A model generated the notes under the pieces. The model searched no databases. It had not been told where the DNA came from and saw only the letters and a program-made list of their open reading frames with translations. Positions 44,446-55,316 of a stretch of 64,000 nucleotides of DNA are shown here, one piece after another (the stretch's first letter is position 1; every line of letters begins with the position of its first letter). The DNA lies in NCBI RefSeq assembly GCF_018623035.1, contig NZ_CP076023.1, positions 3,224,001 to 3,288,000 of the forward strand. Direction: 5' to 3'. The position numbers were made by a program, and so were the translations under genes. The stretch is from Cellulomonas dongxiuzhuiae. Lineage in GTDB: Bacteria; Actinomycetota; Actinomycetes; Actinomycetales; Cellulomonadaceae.

Positions 44446-45471
44446 ATGCGCAACAGCGAGCTCGCCCGGGTGCTCCGCGCGGCCAACCCCTGGTGGTCGC
44501 GCCGCCGGCGCGCGACCTGGGTGCTCGACGACGACGACCTCGCCGCGCGCGCACGGCACGAGTGGGCGCCCGCGACGGCATGTGCACGGGCCGCGCTCGC
44601 CCCTCTCGCCGACGGGCCGCGCCCCGCGACCGTGACGCTCGTGGTCGGACCGCGCGGCGTCGGCAAGACGACGGCGGTCAAGGACGTCGTGGCCCACCTC
44701 GTGGCGGATCCCGCGACCGACCCGCGGCGCGTCGTGCTGATCCCCGCGCAGCTGACCGACGCCACCGGGACGCTCGACGACCTCGAACCGGCCGATCTCG
44801 CGACGGCCGTGCGCACCCCCACGCGGACGGGTGCACCGGCGTGCGACGGGCCGCGCGTGCTGGTCGTCGACGAGGTGGGGGCGGTCGCCGGGTGGCCGCG
44901 CGTGCTCGCCGACGCGGCGCGACGCGGCGACCAGGTGGTCGCGACCACGTCGGTCCTCGACCCCGCCGACCTGGCCGAGCTGGAGGCCGCGTGCCCCGCC
45001 GGCAGCCTGACGGTGCGCCGCCTGCAGCCCGCGAGCCTGTCCGAGCTGCTCGGTGCGTGCCCGACGGCCGCCGTGGGTGACGTGCGGGCCGCGTACCTGC
45101 GCCACGGCGGCCTGCCGCGCGCGGTCGCGGAGCACCGCGACCTGGGCGACGTGAGCCCCGAGCTCGTGGCCTCGCTCGCCGCCGGCCTGCACCGGGACGT
45201 CTGCCGCGGCGTGGACGGCTGCCCCCTCGACCTGCTGCTGTCGGGCGTCTGCGCGACGACGGACCGCTTCGTCGAGCCCGAGCCGCTCGCGCGCCTGCTC
45301 GGGCTGTCGACCGCCGAGGTCGGCCGGCTGCTCGCACGCCTCGAGCACGCGCACGTGCTCGACCCCCGCCGCGGCCTCGTCGACCCGCTGCTGCACCGCC
45401 TGCCGTCGCTGATCGCCCCCGAGCGCCACGTCCCTCCGACGGCCCAGCACATCGCGACGTTCTCGCACTGA
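44446..45471 (+). CDS. AAA-type ATPase with winged-helix end
   Basis: A 341-aa ATPase. Walker A is VVGPRGVGKTTAVKDVV at about 68-75, Walker B RVLVVDEVGAV, and a sensor-like VVATTSVLD follows. The C-terminal region has GGLPRAVAEH, as in the AAA_14/DUF4143 group, and a helix-turn-helix-like LARLLGLSTAEVGRLLARLEHAHVLD. No partner protease, nuclease or transposase is next to it. ATG at 44446 with GGGAG. Function unknown; such proteins are often mistaken for transposon helpers. Confidence 0.8.
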   Translation: MRNSELARVLRAANPWWSRRRRATWVLDDDDLAARARHEWAPATACARAALAPLADGPRPATVTLVVGPRGVGKTTAVKDVVAHLVADPATDPRRVVLIPAQLTDATGTLDDLEPADLATAVRTPTRTGAPACDGPRVLVVDEVGAVAGWPRVLADAARRGDQVVATTSVLDPADLAELEAACPAGSLTVRRLQPASLSELLGACPTAAVGDVRAAYLRHGGLPRAVAEHRDLGDVSPELVASLAAGLHRDVCRGVDGCPLDLLLSGVCATTDRFVEPEPLARLLGLSTAEVGRLLARLEHAHVLDPRRGLVDPLLHRLPSLIAPERHVPPTAQHIATFSH

Positions 45472-45477
45472 CCGGCG

Positions 45478-45524
45478 CGACGAGGCCCGCCTGCCCGCAC
45501 GCAGCGGGGAGGCGGGCCTCGTCG
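45478..45524. terminator. Bidirectional terminator between ATPase and lemA genes
   Basis: CGACGAGGCCCGCCT (45478-45492) pairs perfectly with AGGCGGGCCTCGTCG (45510-45524): a 15-bp stem, 17-base loop, between convergent genes. Confidence 0.85.
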
Positions 45525-45530
45525 GTGCCG

Positions 45531-46097
45531 TCAGAAGCCGACGGCGGGCGCCTGCCGGATCTGCGGGTCGTCCACCTCGAAGTACTCGGCGCGCGTGAAC
45601 CCGAACATCCGCGCGATCACGTTGGCCGGGAACGACTCCACCTTGGTGTTGAGCTCGCGGACGTTCGCGTTGTAGAACCGGCGGCCCGCGGCGATGCGGT
45701 CCTCGGTGTTGGCGAGCTCGGCCTGCAGCTGCTGGAAGTTCTCGCTCGCGCGCAGCACCGGGTAGTTCTCGGCCACCGCGAGCAGCCTGCCCAGCGCCGA
45801 GTTCAGCGCGTTCTCCTGCGCCGCCTGCTCGGCGGGCCCGGCCGTCGGCCCGGCGGCGGCCGCGCGGGCCCGCGTGACCTCGTCGAACACGCCGCGCTCG
45901 TGCGCCGCGTACCCCTTGACGGTCTCGACGAGGTTGGGGATCAGGTCGTGCCGGCGGTGCAGCTCGACGTCGATCTGCCGCCACGACTCCTGCACGAGGT
46001 TGCGCAGCCGGACGAACCCGTTGTACAGCGCGACGGCCCACAGCAGGAGGATGACGACGACGGCGATGACGACGACGGCGACGATGGTGCCGTTCAC
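45531..46097 (-). CDS. lemA: LemA-family protein
   Basis: A 188-aa protein with one N-terminal membrane helix and a helical-bundle domain: LYNGFVRLRNLVQESWRQIDVELHRRHDLIPNLVETVKGYA (residues 25-65), AVAENYPVLRASENFQQLQAEL, RRFYNANVRELNTKVESFPANVIARMFGF. LemA proteins are membrane-bound, function uncertain. The GTG at 46097 follows AGGAG. Downstream of, and probably co-transcribed with, the membrane protein at 46106 (8-bp gap). Confidence 0.93.
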   Translation of the reverse strand: MNGTIVAVVVIAVVVILLLWAVALYNGFVRLRNLVQESWRQIDVELHRRHDLIPNLVETVKGYAAHERGVFDEVTRARAAAAGPTAGPAEQAAQENALNSALGRLLAVAENYPVLRASENFQQLQAELANTEDRIAAGRRFYNANVRELNTKVESFPANVIARMFGFTRAEYFEVDDPQIRQAPAVGF

Positions 46098-46105
46098 GGG
46101 GACTC

Positions 46106-46960
46106 CTAGGGGGTGCGAGGTGCCCCGAGCGTACCGGCCGGGTCGTGGCCGTGGTCCTGCCACACGTGGCGGGGCACGGCGTCGGCGACCGCGTTGAGCA
46201 GCATCAGGCCTGCGGCGACGCGGTCGACGTCGGTGCGCCCGTCGTCCCACGTCACCAGCCACGTGCCCTCGATGCGCCACGGTCGGCCCAGCGCGTCGGG
46301 CCGCAGCAGCCGCTCCAGCAGCCGGGGGTGCAGGACGGCGTGCGCGGTCCGCACGTCGGACGCCACGACGCGGTACTCCCGGTTGAAGGCCTCGAGCTCG
46401 AGCTGCAGGTCCTTGCCGCCGGCGAGCTTGGCGAGCCGGGCTCCGACGCCCTCGGCGGTCACCTCGAGCCTCGGGAGGTACGCCGGCAGGCGCAGGGCGA
46501 CGACGTGCGCGTACGACGTGCTCCGGTTCTTGCCCGCGCCGGTGACCCACCGGTACGTGAACGAGACGGCCGGGCGGCCCTGCCAGTCGCGCCGCATCAC
46601 CTCGATCGCCGCATGGGAGTCGCCGGAGCTGAACGGCACCCCGGTCTGGATGCGCTCGAGCTCCCCGTCGGACCGCGCGTACTCCCAGCCGTTGAGGCCC
46701 GCCCACGCCGCGAGCCGGTCGTGACGACGGCGCTGCCACCGGTGGGCGAGCCACGCGACGACCGGCCCGACGAGCGCCGCCACCACGAACAGGACGACCT
46801 CGGAGGCACCGAGGCTCATCCGCGTCAGGACGACGTAGCCGATGCCGAGGGTCCACAGGGCGACGATGCCGGAGAGCACCGCCCGGCGCCCTCGCCGCGG
46901 CGTCGTCCCGCCCGCCGCGGGGCCCGGTGGTCCGGGCACCCGCGGCGGGGTCGGGATCAT
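46106..46960 (-). CDS. Membrane protein of unknown function linked to LemA
   Basis: A 284-aa protein with a Pro/Gly-rich lead, two hydrophobic helices at about 28-70, and a soluble domain (WEYARSDGELERIQTGVPFSSG, AVSFTYRWVTGAGKN, FNREYRVVASDVRTAHAVLHPRLLERL). The soluble half recalls DUF3137-type proteins that accompany lemA. The ATG at 46960 overlaps the pyrE stop (ATGA), so it may be in one transcript with pyrE and lemA. Confidence 0.75.
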   Translation of the reverse strand: MIPTPPRVPGPPGPAAGGTTPRRGRRAVLSGIVALWTLGIGYVVLTRMSLGASEVVLFVVAALVGPVVAWLAHRWQRRRHDRLAAWAGLNGWEYARSDGELERIQTGVPFSSGDSHAAIEVMRRDWQGRPAVSFTYRWVTGAGKNRSTSYAHVVALRLPAYLPRLEVTAEGVGARLAKLAGGKDLQLELEAFNREYRVVASDVRTAHAVLHPRLLERLLRPDALGRPWRIEGTWLVTWDDGRTDVDRVAAGLMLLNAVADAVPRHVWQDHGHDPAGTLGAPRTP

Positions 46961-47532
46961 GCCAGGCCCAGGTCGGTCAGGTCGAGCAGGTGGTGGTACG
47001 ACACCCCCAGCGCCTCGATGGCCTCGCGCGCGCCCGTGGCGCGGTCGACGATCGTCGCGACGGCGAGGACCTCGCCACCGGCCTCGCGCACGGCCTCCAC
47101 GGCGGTGATGGCGGACCCGCCCGTGGTCGACGTGTCCTCGACGACGACGACGCGACGACCGGCGACGTCGGGTCCCTCGATGCGGCGCTGCAGGCCGTGG
47201 GCCTTGCCCGCCTTGCGCACCACGAACGCGTCGAGGTCCTGCCCGCGCGACGCGGCGGCGTGCAGCAGCGCCGTGGCGACGGGGTCGGCCCCGAGGGTGA
47301 GCCCACCGACCGCGTCGATCTCCGCGGTGCCGAGGCCGGCCTCCTCGAGCAGGTCGAGCAGGAGGTGCCCGATGAGCGGCGCGGCGCGGTGGTGGAGCGT
47401 CGCCCGGCGCAGGTCGACGTAGTAGTCGGCCTCCTTGCCGGACGAGAGCGTCACCCGGCCGTGCACCACGGCGAGGTCACGGACGAGGGCGATGAGCTGG
47501 TCGCGGGGCGTTGCGGCGGGGGCGTCGGTCAC
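46957..47532 (-). CDS. pyrE: Orotate phosphoribosyltransferase
   Basis: A 191-aa PRTase: GRVTLSSGKEADYYVDLRRATL, VGGLTLGADPVATAL, VVRKAGKAHGLQRRIEG and the PRPP loop VVVVEDTSTTGGSAI. It makes OMP from orotate and PRPP in pyrimidine synthesis. GTG at 47532. Its stop overlaps the start of the LemA-linked membrane protein gene, an odd but tight coupling. Confidence 0.95.
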   Translation of the reverse strand: MTDAPAATPRDQLIALVRDLAVVHGRVTLSSGKEADYYVDLRRATLHHRAAPLIGHLLLDLLEEAGLGTAEIDAVGGLTLGADPVATALLHAAASRGQDLDAFVVRKAGKAHGLQRRIEGPDVAGRRVVVVEDTSTTGGSAITAVEAVREAGGEVLAVATIVDRATGAREAIEALGVSYHHLLDLTDLGLA

Positions 47533-47599
47533 GGCCCGAGATTACCGGCCCGCCCGGCCGCCGACGCCCGCCGTCCGGGTCCCCCGACGCACCCGTCCC

Positions 47600-48229
47600 T
47601 CACCCCGTGACGCGCACCTCGACCCGGCGGTTGAGAGCGCGGCCGGTCGGGTCGTCGCGCCCGTCGGCCTGCTCCTCGGCGACCGGCTGCGCGCTGCCGT
47701 GCCCGGTGACGACGAGCACGAGGTCGGGGCGAGCGGCCGCGAGCGCACCGGCGACGGCCTGGGCGCGCGCCTGCGAGAGCGGCACGTTGACGTCGTCGCC
47801 ACCGAGCCCGTCGGTGTGGCCGTCGACCGCGACCGCGGCGCCCTGGGGCAGCGCGGACGCGAGCTCGCCGAGCGCGGCGTCCGCGCCCGGGGCGAGCGCG
47901 GCGCTGTCGAAGCCGAACAGCAGGTCCGACGTCAGGGTCGTGACGCCCTGCGCCTCGCGCGCGAGCTCACGCACCGACTTCTCGCGCACGAGCGCGAGCG
48001 GCCCGCCGACCAGGGCCAGCGGCCCGCCCGTCGGACGCAGCGTCGCGCGCTGGACCATGTCGGGCGTCACCGGCGTGCGTGCGAGCTCCGCCCACGGCGG
48101 CTCCCCCGCGGAGGACGTGGCCGCCGACGTGGTCCCGCCCGTGCCGCCGAGGACCAGGGGCACGGCCGCGGCGAGCGCGAGCGCGAGGCGCCCACGGCGC
48201 GGGCCCCGCCCCGCGGCGCGGGCCGTCAC
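47600..48229 (-). CDS. OmpA-like peptidoglycan-binding protein
   Basis: A 209-aa exported protein. A twin-Arg-flanked signal or anchor (RRGRLALALAAAVPLVLGG) comes first. The OmpA_C domain covers about 110-209: LLFGFDSAALAPGADAALGELA, VAVDGHTDGLGGDDVNVPLSQARAQAVAGAL and RALNRRVEVRV. The NVPLSQARA and GHTD motifs bind meso-DAP or related peptidoglycan. The GTG at 48229 overlaps the stop of the lipoprotein gene (GTGA), so both form an operon. Confidence 0.88.
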   Translation of the reverse strand: MTARAAGRGPRRGRLALALAAAVPLVLGGTGGTTSAATSSAGEPPWAELARTPVTPDMVQRATLRPTGGPLALVGGPLALVREKSVRELAREAQGVTTLTSDLLFGFDSAALAPGADAALGELASALPQGAAVAVDGHTDGLGGDDVNVPLSQARAQAVAGALAAARPDLVLVVTGHGSAQPVAEEQADGRDDPTGRALNRRVEVRVTG

Positions 48230-48864
48230 GCGCCCTGCCGTGCCGTCACGCCCGTGAACACCGGCAGCCCCTCGGCGACGAGCACGTCGAGCGAGCCGCC
48301 CGCGTTCTCCGGCGCGGGCAGCGCCGCCCAGCCCTCCAGCGTCGAGTGGTTCCGCAGCTTGGTACCGACGCGGTCCACCGGCGAGGCGAGCATCGTGTCC
48401 TGGCACTCCATGCGCTCCGGCGCGCCGCCGTTCCAGTCACCCTTGACGCACAGCGGCCGGAACGCCTGCAGGTGCGTGGTGTCGGTGACGAGCGGCGCGG
48501 GTGCGAGCCCGAGGTCGTAGAGGCTCATGCTGTCGTCGTCGTCCCGGTCGGGCGCGTCCCAGCGCAGCGCCCAGCGCACGGTCAGGACGCCCGCGTCGAC
48601 GCGGACGTCACGCAGCGTGAGCGTCAGCTCGCCGCCCGCGGAGTCGGCGCCGACCGGTGTGTCGACGGTCTGCTCGGCGATCACCTGGGTCGCGACGTCG
48701 TCGACCGGCGGGACCTGCCCGCCCTCGCCACTCCCCGCGGGCTGCCCGCTCGTCGTCGTCGGCTCGTCGGCGTCGCCGGTGCAGGCCGACGTGAGCGCGA
48801 CCGCGCCGACGGCGACGAGCGCGACCAGTGCCCGACGCAGGGCGGGACGGGTGGGCAGGCGCAT
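48226..48864 (-). CDS. Predicted lipoprotein partnering an OmpA-like protein
   Basis: A 212-aa lipoprotein: signal with lipobox ALTSACTGD, a Gly/Pro linker, and a beta-rich domain (ELTLTLRDVRVDAGVLTVRWALRW, RPLCVKGDWNGGAPERMECQD with two Cys). The combined lipoprotein/OmpA pair may link membrane and wall. ATG at 48864 with GGAGGA-like sequence upstream. Domain family not recognised. Confidence 0.82.
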   Translation of the reverse strand: MRLPTRPALRRALVALVAVGAVALTSACTGDADEPTTTSGQPAGSGEGGQVPPVDDVATQVIAEQTVDTPVGADSAGGELTLTLRDVRVDAGVLTVRWALRWDAPDRDDDDSMSLYDLGLAPAPLVTDTTHLQAFRPLCVKGDWNGGAPERMECQDTMLASPVDRVGTKLRNHSTLEGWAALPAPENAGGSLDVLVAEGLPVFTGVTARQGA

Positions 48865-48960
48865 ACGGGATCCTCCGGAGGACGACGGTGAGGTCCGCAC
48901 GCTACCCCCGCAGGACCCCCGAAGGGGATGAACCGGACGCAGCCGCCGGCTCGGACCGGC

Positions 48961-49758
48961 TCAGGCGTCGGGGGCCGGCGCCTCGAGCGCCTCGTCGAGC
49001 AGCGCCCGGCGGTAGCCGCCGAACGTGCGCACGGCGGACCGCGGCGCGAGCCGCAGGAGCGCCGAGGCCGCCTTGTACCGCAGGCTCGGCGTCGAGAGCA
49101 CGACACCGCGGCGGACGTCCGCGAGCGCCGCGGCGACCACGTCCTCGGCGTCGAGCCAGCCGATGGCCGGGTAGTGCGCGGTGTCGATGCGGCCGCGCTC
49201 GTGGAACTCGGTGCGCGTGAACCCCGGTGCGACGACCGTCGCGGTGACGCCCGTGCCCTTGAGCTCGACCGCGAGCGCCTCCGTGAAGACCCGCACCCAC
49301 GCCTTGTGCGCCGAGTACGTGCCCGACGCGATGAGCCCGGCGACGGAGCCGACGTTGAGGATCGCGCCGCGCTCGCGCCGCACCATCGCCCCGGCCGCTG
49401 CGTGCGAGAGCGCCATCACCGTGCGGACCATGAGCTCGAGCGCGCGGTCCTCGGCGGCGAGGTCGCCCGACACGAAGTGCTGGTTGAGCCCGAGACCGGC
49501 GTTGTTGACGAGCAGGCCGACGGGACGCTCGTCGGAGCGCAGGCGCTCAGCCACGCGCTCGACGTCCGCCCGGTCGGTGAGGTCGGCGGCCAGCACCTCG
49601 GCGTGGATGCCCGCGGCCGCCTCCAGCTGCCCCGCGAGACGGGTCAGCCGTCCCTCGTCGCGCGCCACCAGGACGACGTCGTGCCGCGCCGTGGCGAGCT
49701 GCCAGGCGAACTCCAGACCCAGGCCGGCGCTCGCGCCGGTGACCAGTGCGATTCCCAT
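48961..49758 (-). CDS. Short-chain dehydrogenase/reductase
   Basis: A 265-aa SDR: cofactor loop LVTGASAGLGLEFAWQL, NNAGLGLN, catalytic Ser (NVGSVAGL), YSAHK, and VVAPGFTRTEFHERG. The active-site Tyr and Lys are present (YxxxK). Substrate unknown; the DltE/YqjQ-like pattern is common. ATG at 49758. Divergent from the second SDR at 49882. Confidence 0.92.
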   Translation of the reverse strand: MGIALVTGASAGLGLEFAWQLATARHDVVLVARDEGRLTRLAGQLEAAAGIHAEVLAADLTDRADVERVAERLRSDERPVGLLVNNAGLGLNQHFVSGDLAAEDRALELMVRTVMALSHAAAGAMVRRERGAILNVGSVAGLIASGTYSAHKAWVRVFTEALAVELKGTGVTATVVAPGFTRTEFHERGRIDTAHYPAIGWLDAEDVVAAALADVRRGVVLSTPSLRYKAASALLRLAPRSAVRTFGGYRRALLDEALEAPAPDA

Positions 49759-49881
49759 GGCGCCACCCTACGGATGCGACCGCCGCCGCGTCGCGCGGTG
49801 GGTGCGGCGCGGTCCGCCGTGCCCGTGCGGCCACCCGCGGCCGCCCGTAGCGTGGAGGGCCACGTCGACACGGAGGTGAGC

Positions 49882-50697
49882 ATGGAGACGGCTCTGGTTC
49901 CCGCACCGCTCGCACTGGTCACGGGCGCGTCGAGCGGCATCGGCCTCGAGATCGCCGTCCGGCTGGCCGAGCTGGGCCACGACCTGGTCGTCACGGCCGA
50001 CGACGACCAGCTGGCGCTCGCAGCCGACGGACTGACGCAGCACGGCCGGGCCGTCCGCGCGGTCCGCGCGGACCTGACGCAGCCGGCGGGCGTCGACGCG
50101 CTGGTCGCGGACGTGACGGGGACCGGCCGACCGCTGGACCTCCTCGTCCTCAACGCGGGGGTGGGCGCGGGCGGCGCCTTCCTCGACGTCGCGCTCGAGG
50201 ACCACCTGCGCACGATCGCGCTCGACGTCGTCGCACCCGTCCGGCTCGCGCACGCGCTGCTGCCCGCGATGGTGGCGCGCGGCTCGGGCCGGGTGCTCGT
50301 GACGTCGTCGGTGGCCGCGCTGATGCCCGGCCCGTACTACGCGACGTACGCCGCGGCGAAGGCGTTCGACCTGTCGTTCGCCCAGGCGCTGCGGTACGAG
50401 CTGCGCGACACCGGGGTGAGCGTGACCGCGCTGCTGCCGGGGCCGACGGACACCGACTTCTTCGAGCGTGCGGACATGCAGGACACGCGCGTGGCGCAGG
50501 GTGGCAAGGACGACCCCGCCGACGTCGCACGGCAGGCGGTCGACGGGCTGCTCGCCGGTGACGAGAAGGTGGTGGTGCACTCGGTGCGGGCCCGGGGCCA
50601 GGCCGCGGCCGGTGCGCTGCTGAGCGACGGTGCCGGTGCGGCGCTGCAGGCCCGGTTCACCGAGCCGCTGCGGACCGAGGAGCCCGCCGAGGGCTGA
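49882..50697 (+). CDS. Short-chain dehydrogenase/reductase
   Basis: A 271-aa SDR: LVTGASSGIGLEIAVRLAEL, LVLNAGVGAGG, SSVAALMPGPYYATYAAAKAF (catalytic Ser, Tyr and Lys) and LLPGPTDTDFFERADM. It is related to the divergent SDR gene next to it (48961-49758), probably an old duplication. ATG at 49882 after GGAGG. A GC-rich hairpin follows. Confidence 0.92.
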   Translation: METALVPAPLALVTGASSGIGLEIAVRLAELGHDLVVTADDDQLALAADGLTQHGRAVRAVRADLTQPAGVDALVADVTGTGRPLDLLVLNAGVGAGGAFLDVALEDHLRTIALDVVAPVRLAHALLPAMVARGSGRVLVTSSVAALMPGPYYATYAAAKAFDLSFAQALRYELRDTGVSVTALLPGPTDTDFFERADMQDTRVAQGGKDDPADVARQAVDGLLAGDEKVVVHSVRARGQAAAGALLSDGAGAALQARFTEPLRTEEPAEG

Positions 50698-50751
50698 GGA
50701 GCACGCTGAGGGCTGAGCGGGCCCCCGGCGTCCACAGGGCGGGCCGGCGCG

Positions 50752-50772
50752 GCCCCCGGTGTCCCCGGGGGC
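50752..50772 (+). terminator. Terminator after the SDR gene
   Basis: GCCCCCGG, a 5-base loop, CCGGGGGC: an 8-bp perfect stem between the SDR stop and recQ. Confidence 0.55.
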
Positions 50773-50787
50773 TCGTAGGGTGGGCGG

Positions 50788-52878
<2,091 letters not shown>

Positions 52879-52889
52879 GGCGACGACTG

Positions 52890-53933
52890 TCAGCCCGCCG
52901 CGCCCGTCGACGACCGGACGATCAGGCGGGTGGGCAGCATCACCGGGAAGGCCGCGTCGCGCGCGGAGACGGCCGGTTCGTCGAACCCGTCGCCGTCCTC
53001 GTCGCCCGACCTGCCTCCCTCGAGCCGCGCGAGCAGCAGGTCCGCGGCCATGCGGCCCGCCTGCTCCACGGGCGACGCCACGGTCGTCAGGGCGGGGCGG
53101 ACGAGGTCGGCACCGAAGATGTCGTCGCAGCCGATCACGCTCATGCGCTCGGGCACGGCGATGCCGCGGGCGTCGAGCCGCTCCAGGACGCCGAACGCCA
53201 GGAGGTCGTTGAACGCGATCACGGCGGTGACGCCGGCGTCGGTCGCCGCGTCGGCGGCCTGCGCGCCGGACGCGCGGAGCGGCGCGTAGGGACCGAGCAC
53301 CACGAGCTCGACGCCGAGGCGCACGGCGGCCGGCTCGAGCGCCTCACGGCGTCGACGGTCCGACCAGGACGTCGCGGGTCCCGACGCGTAGGCGACCCGC
53401 GTGTGCCCCGACGACGCGAGGTGCTCGAGCGCCTGCACCATGCCGCCGGCCGTGTCGAGCAGCACTCCCGGGGTCCCGGGGATGGTGCGGTTGACGACGA
53501 CGAGCGCGAGGTCGGCCGCGGCCGCCCCGATCTGCTCGTCGGACAGGCGCGAGGCGGCGAGCACGGCGCCGTCGACCTGCCCGCGCAGCTTGCGCAGCGT
53601 GTCGAGCTCGACCTCGGCGGACTCCTCGGTGTCCGCCAGGACCTGCACGTACCCCGACTCGCGCAGCCGGGCGCCGGTGCCGCGGACCAGCCCGAAGAAG
53701 AACGGGTTGGTGACGTCGGGGAGCACGAGCGCGACGGTCGCGGTGCGTCCGGAGAGCAGCGCGCGGGCGGAGGCGCTGGGGATGTACCCGAGCTCCTTGG
53801 CGACCGCGACGACGCGGTCGGCTGTGTTGGCGTTGACCCGACCCGGCCTGGTGAGCGCGCGCGAGGCGGTCGACACCGCGACTCCTGCCGCCGCAGCGAC
53901 GTCACGCAACGTGGGCTGCCGCCTGACGGCCAT
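52890..53933 (-). CDS. LacI-family transcriptional repressor
   Basis: A 347-aa LacI protein. The HTH is at residues 8-30 ([27 protein letters not shown]), then the hinge, and a sugar-binding domain ([41 protein letters not shown]). It is divergent from the mannonate dehydratase-GH67 operon and has a palindrome in the shared promoter, so it most likely represses that operon until a glucuronate- or xylan-derived sugar binds. ATG at 53933. Confidence 0.9.
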   Translation of the reverse strand: MAVRRQPTLRDVAAAAGVAVSTASRALTRPGRVNANTADRVVAVAKELGYIPSASARALLSGRTATVALVLPDVTNPFFFGLVRGTGARLRESGYVQVLADTEESAEVELDTLRKLRGQVDGAVLAASRLSDEQIGAAAADLALVVVNRTIPGTPGVLLDTAGGMVQALEHLASSGHTRVAYASGPATSWSDRRRREALEPAAVRLGVELVVLGPYAPLRASGAQAADAATDAGVTAVIAFNDLLAFGVLERLDARGIAVPERMSVIGCDDIFGADLVRPALTTVASPVEQAGRMAADLLLARLEGGRSGDEDGDGFDEPAVSARDAAFPVMLPTRLIVRSSTGAAG

Positions 53934-53988
53934 GCACCCTCCCGGTCGGCTCGTCACACCCCGCGCGACGGTGCGCAGAGCAGTTCTT

Positions 53989-54008
53989 GCTGGCAAACGA
54001 TTGCCAGC
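53989..54008. promoter_or_regulatory. LacI-type operator
   Basis: GCTGGCAA-ACGA-TTGCCAGC: 8-bp perfect arms about the AACGATT core common to LacI-family sites. It lies 55 bp upstream of the LacI start and 73 bp upstream of the mannonate dehydratase start. Confidence 0.7.
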
Positions 54009-54080
54009 CTAGCGTGTTCCTGCCTAGTCTCACCAGTGCCCTCTCGCGACGACGCGACCGGGCGGAAGGAGCATGTCACG

Positions 54081-55316
54081 ATGTCCGGCACCGCCATCCG
54101 CACTGCCGAGGTACTGGTCTCCAGCCCTGGTCGCAACTTCGTCACGTTACGCATCGTCACGCAGGACGGTGTGGAGGGTCTGGGCGACGCCACCCTCAAC
54201 GGACGCGAGCTGTCCGTCGCCAGCTACCTCACCGACCACGTCGTCCCTCTGCTCATCGGCAGGGACGCGCACACCATTGAGGACACGTGGCAGTTCCTCT
54301 ACCGCAGCGCCTACTGGCGGCGCGGGCCCGTGACGATGGCCGCGATCGCGGCGGTCGACGTCGCGCTGTGGGACATCAAGGCCAAGCTCGCCGGCATGCC
54401 GCTGTACCAGCTGCTCGGCGGCGCCTCGCGCCGCGGGATCATGGCGTACGGGCACGCGTCGGGCCGTGACGTCCCCGAGCTGCTGGACTCGATCCGTCAG
54501 CACCTCGACGAGGGCTTCCGCTCCATCCGCGTGCAGACCGCGGTGCCCGGGATCACGGCCGTGTACGGCGTCGCCGCCCAGCCGTCGTCGTCCGGGCGCT
54601 ACGACTACGAGCCCGCCCAGCGCGCGCCCCTGCCGGCCGAGGAGGACTGGGACACGCGCGCCTACCTGCGGCACATCCCCCGCGTCTTCGAGGCCGTGCG
54701 CAACGAGTTCGGCCCCGAGCTGCCGCTGCTGCACGACGGCCACCACCGCATGACACCCATCCAGGCCGCGCGCCTGGGCAAGGACCTCGAGCCGTACGAC
54801 CTGTTCTGGCTCGAGGACTGCACGCCGGCCGAGAACCAGGACGCGCTGCGCCTCGTGCGCCAGCACACGACCACGCCGCTGGCGATCGGCGAGGTCTTCA
54901 ACACCGTGTGGGACTACCAGACGCTCATCCGCGAGCAGCTCATCGACTACGTCCGCTCGGCCGTCACCCACACGGGCGGCATCACCGCGCTGCGACGGAT
55001 CCTGGACTACGCCGCGCAGTACCAGATCAAGTCCGGGATCCACGGGCCGACCGACATCTCGCCCGTCGGCATGGCCGCCGCGCTGCACCTGGACCTCGCG
55101 ATCCACAACTTCGGGATCCAGGAGTACATGAAGCACTCCGCGACGACGGACGAGGTGTTCCGCACGTCGTTCACGTTCGCCGACGGCCACCTGCACCCGG
55201 GCCACGAGCCCGGCCTCGGCGTCACCTACGACGACGACGCGGCCTCGCGGCACCCGTACCAGGCGGCGTACCTGCCGTTCAACCGGCTCAAGGACGGCAC
55301 GGTGCACGACTGGTGA
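54081..55316 (+). CDS. manD: Mannonate dehydratase (enolase superfamily, ManD/RspA type)
   Basis: A 411-aa enolase-superfamily protein. N-terminal cap: [15 protein letters not shown] and RELSVASYL. Barrel: [43 protein letters not shown] (metal and acid/base residues), [45 protein letters not shown] and [12 protein letters not shown]. ManD removes water from D-mannonate to give KDG in glucuronate breakdown. The ATG at 54081 follows AAGGAG. Its stop overlaps the GH67 GTG by 4 bp. Family members of weak activity exist, but the adjacent glucuronidase supports this role. Confidence 0.9.
   Translation: MSGTAIRTAEVLVSSPGRNFVTLRIVTQDGVEGLGDATLNGRELSVASYLTDHVVPLLIGRDAHTIEDTWQFLYRSAYWRRGPVTMAAIAAVDVALWDIKAKLAGMPLYQLLGGASRRGIMAYGHASGRDVPELLDSIRQHLDEGFRSIRVQTAVPGITAVYGVAAQPSSSGRYDYEPAQRAPLPAEEDWDTRAYLRHIPRVFEAVRNEFGPELPLLHDGHHRMTPIQAARLGKDLEPYDLFWLEDCTPAENQDALRLVRQHTTTPLAIGEVFNTVWDYQTLIREQLIDYVRSAVTHTGGITALRRILDYAAQYQIKSGIHGPTDISPVGMAAALHLDLAIHNFGIQEYMKHSATTDEVFRTSFTFADGHLHPGHEPGLGVTYDDDAASRHPYQAAYLPFNRLKDGTVHDW

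Noticed and set aside
48961..50697. The two SDR genes as one metabolic operon
   Set aside because: They are divergent, have different pocket sequences, and share only the SDR fold.
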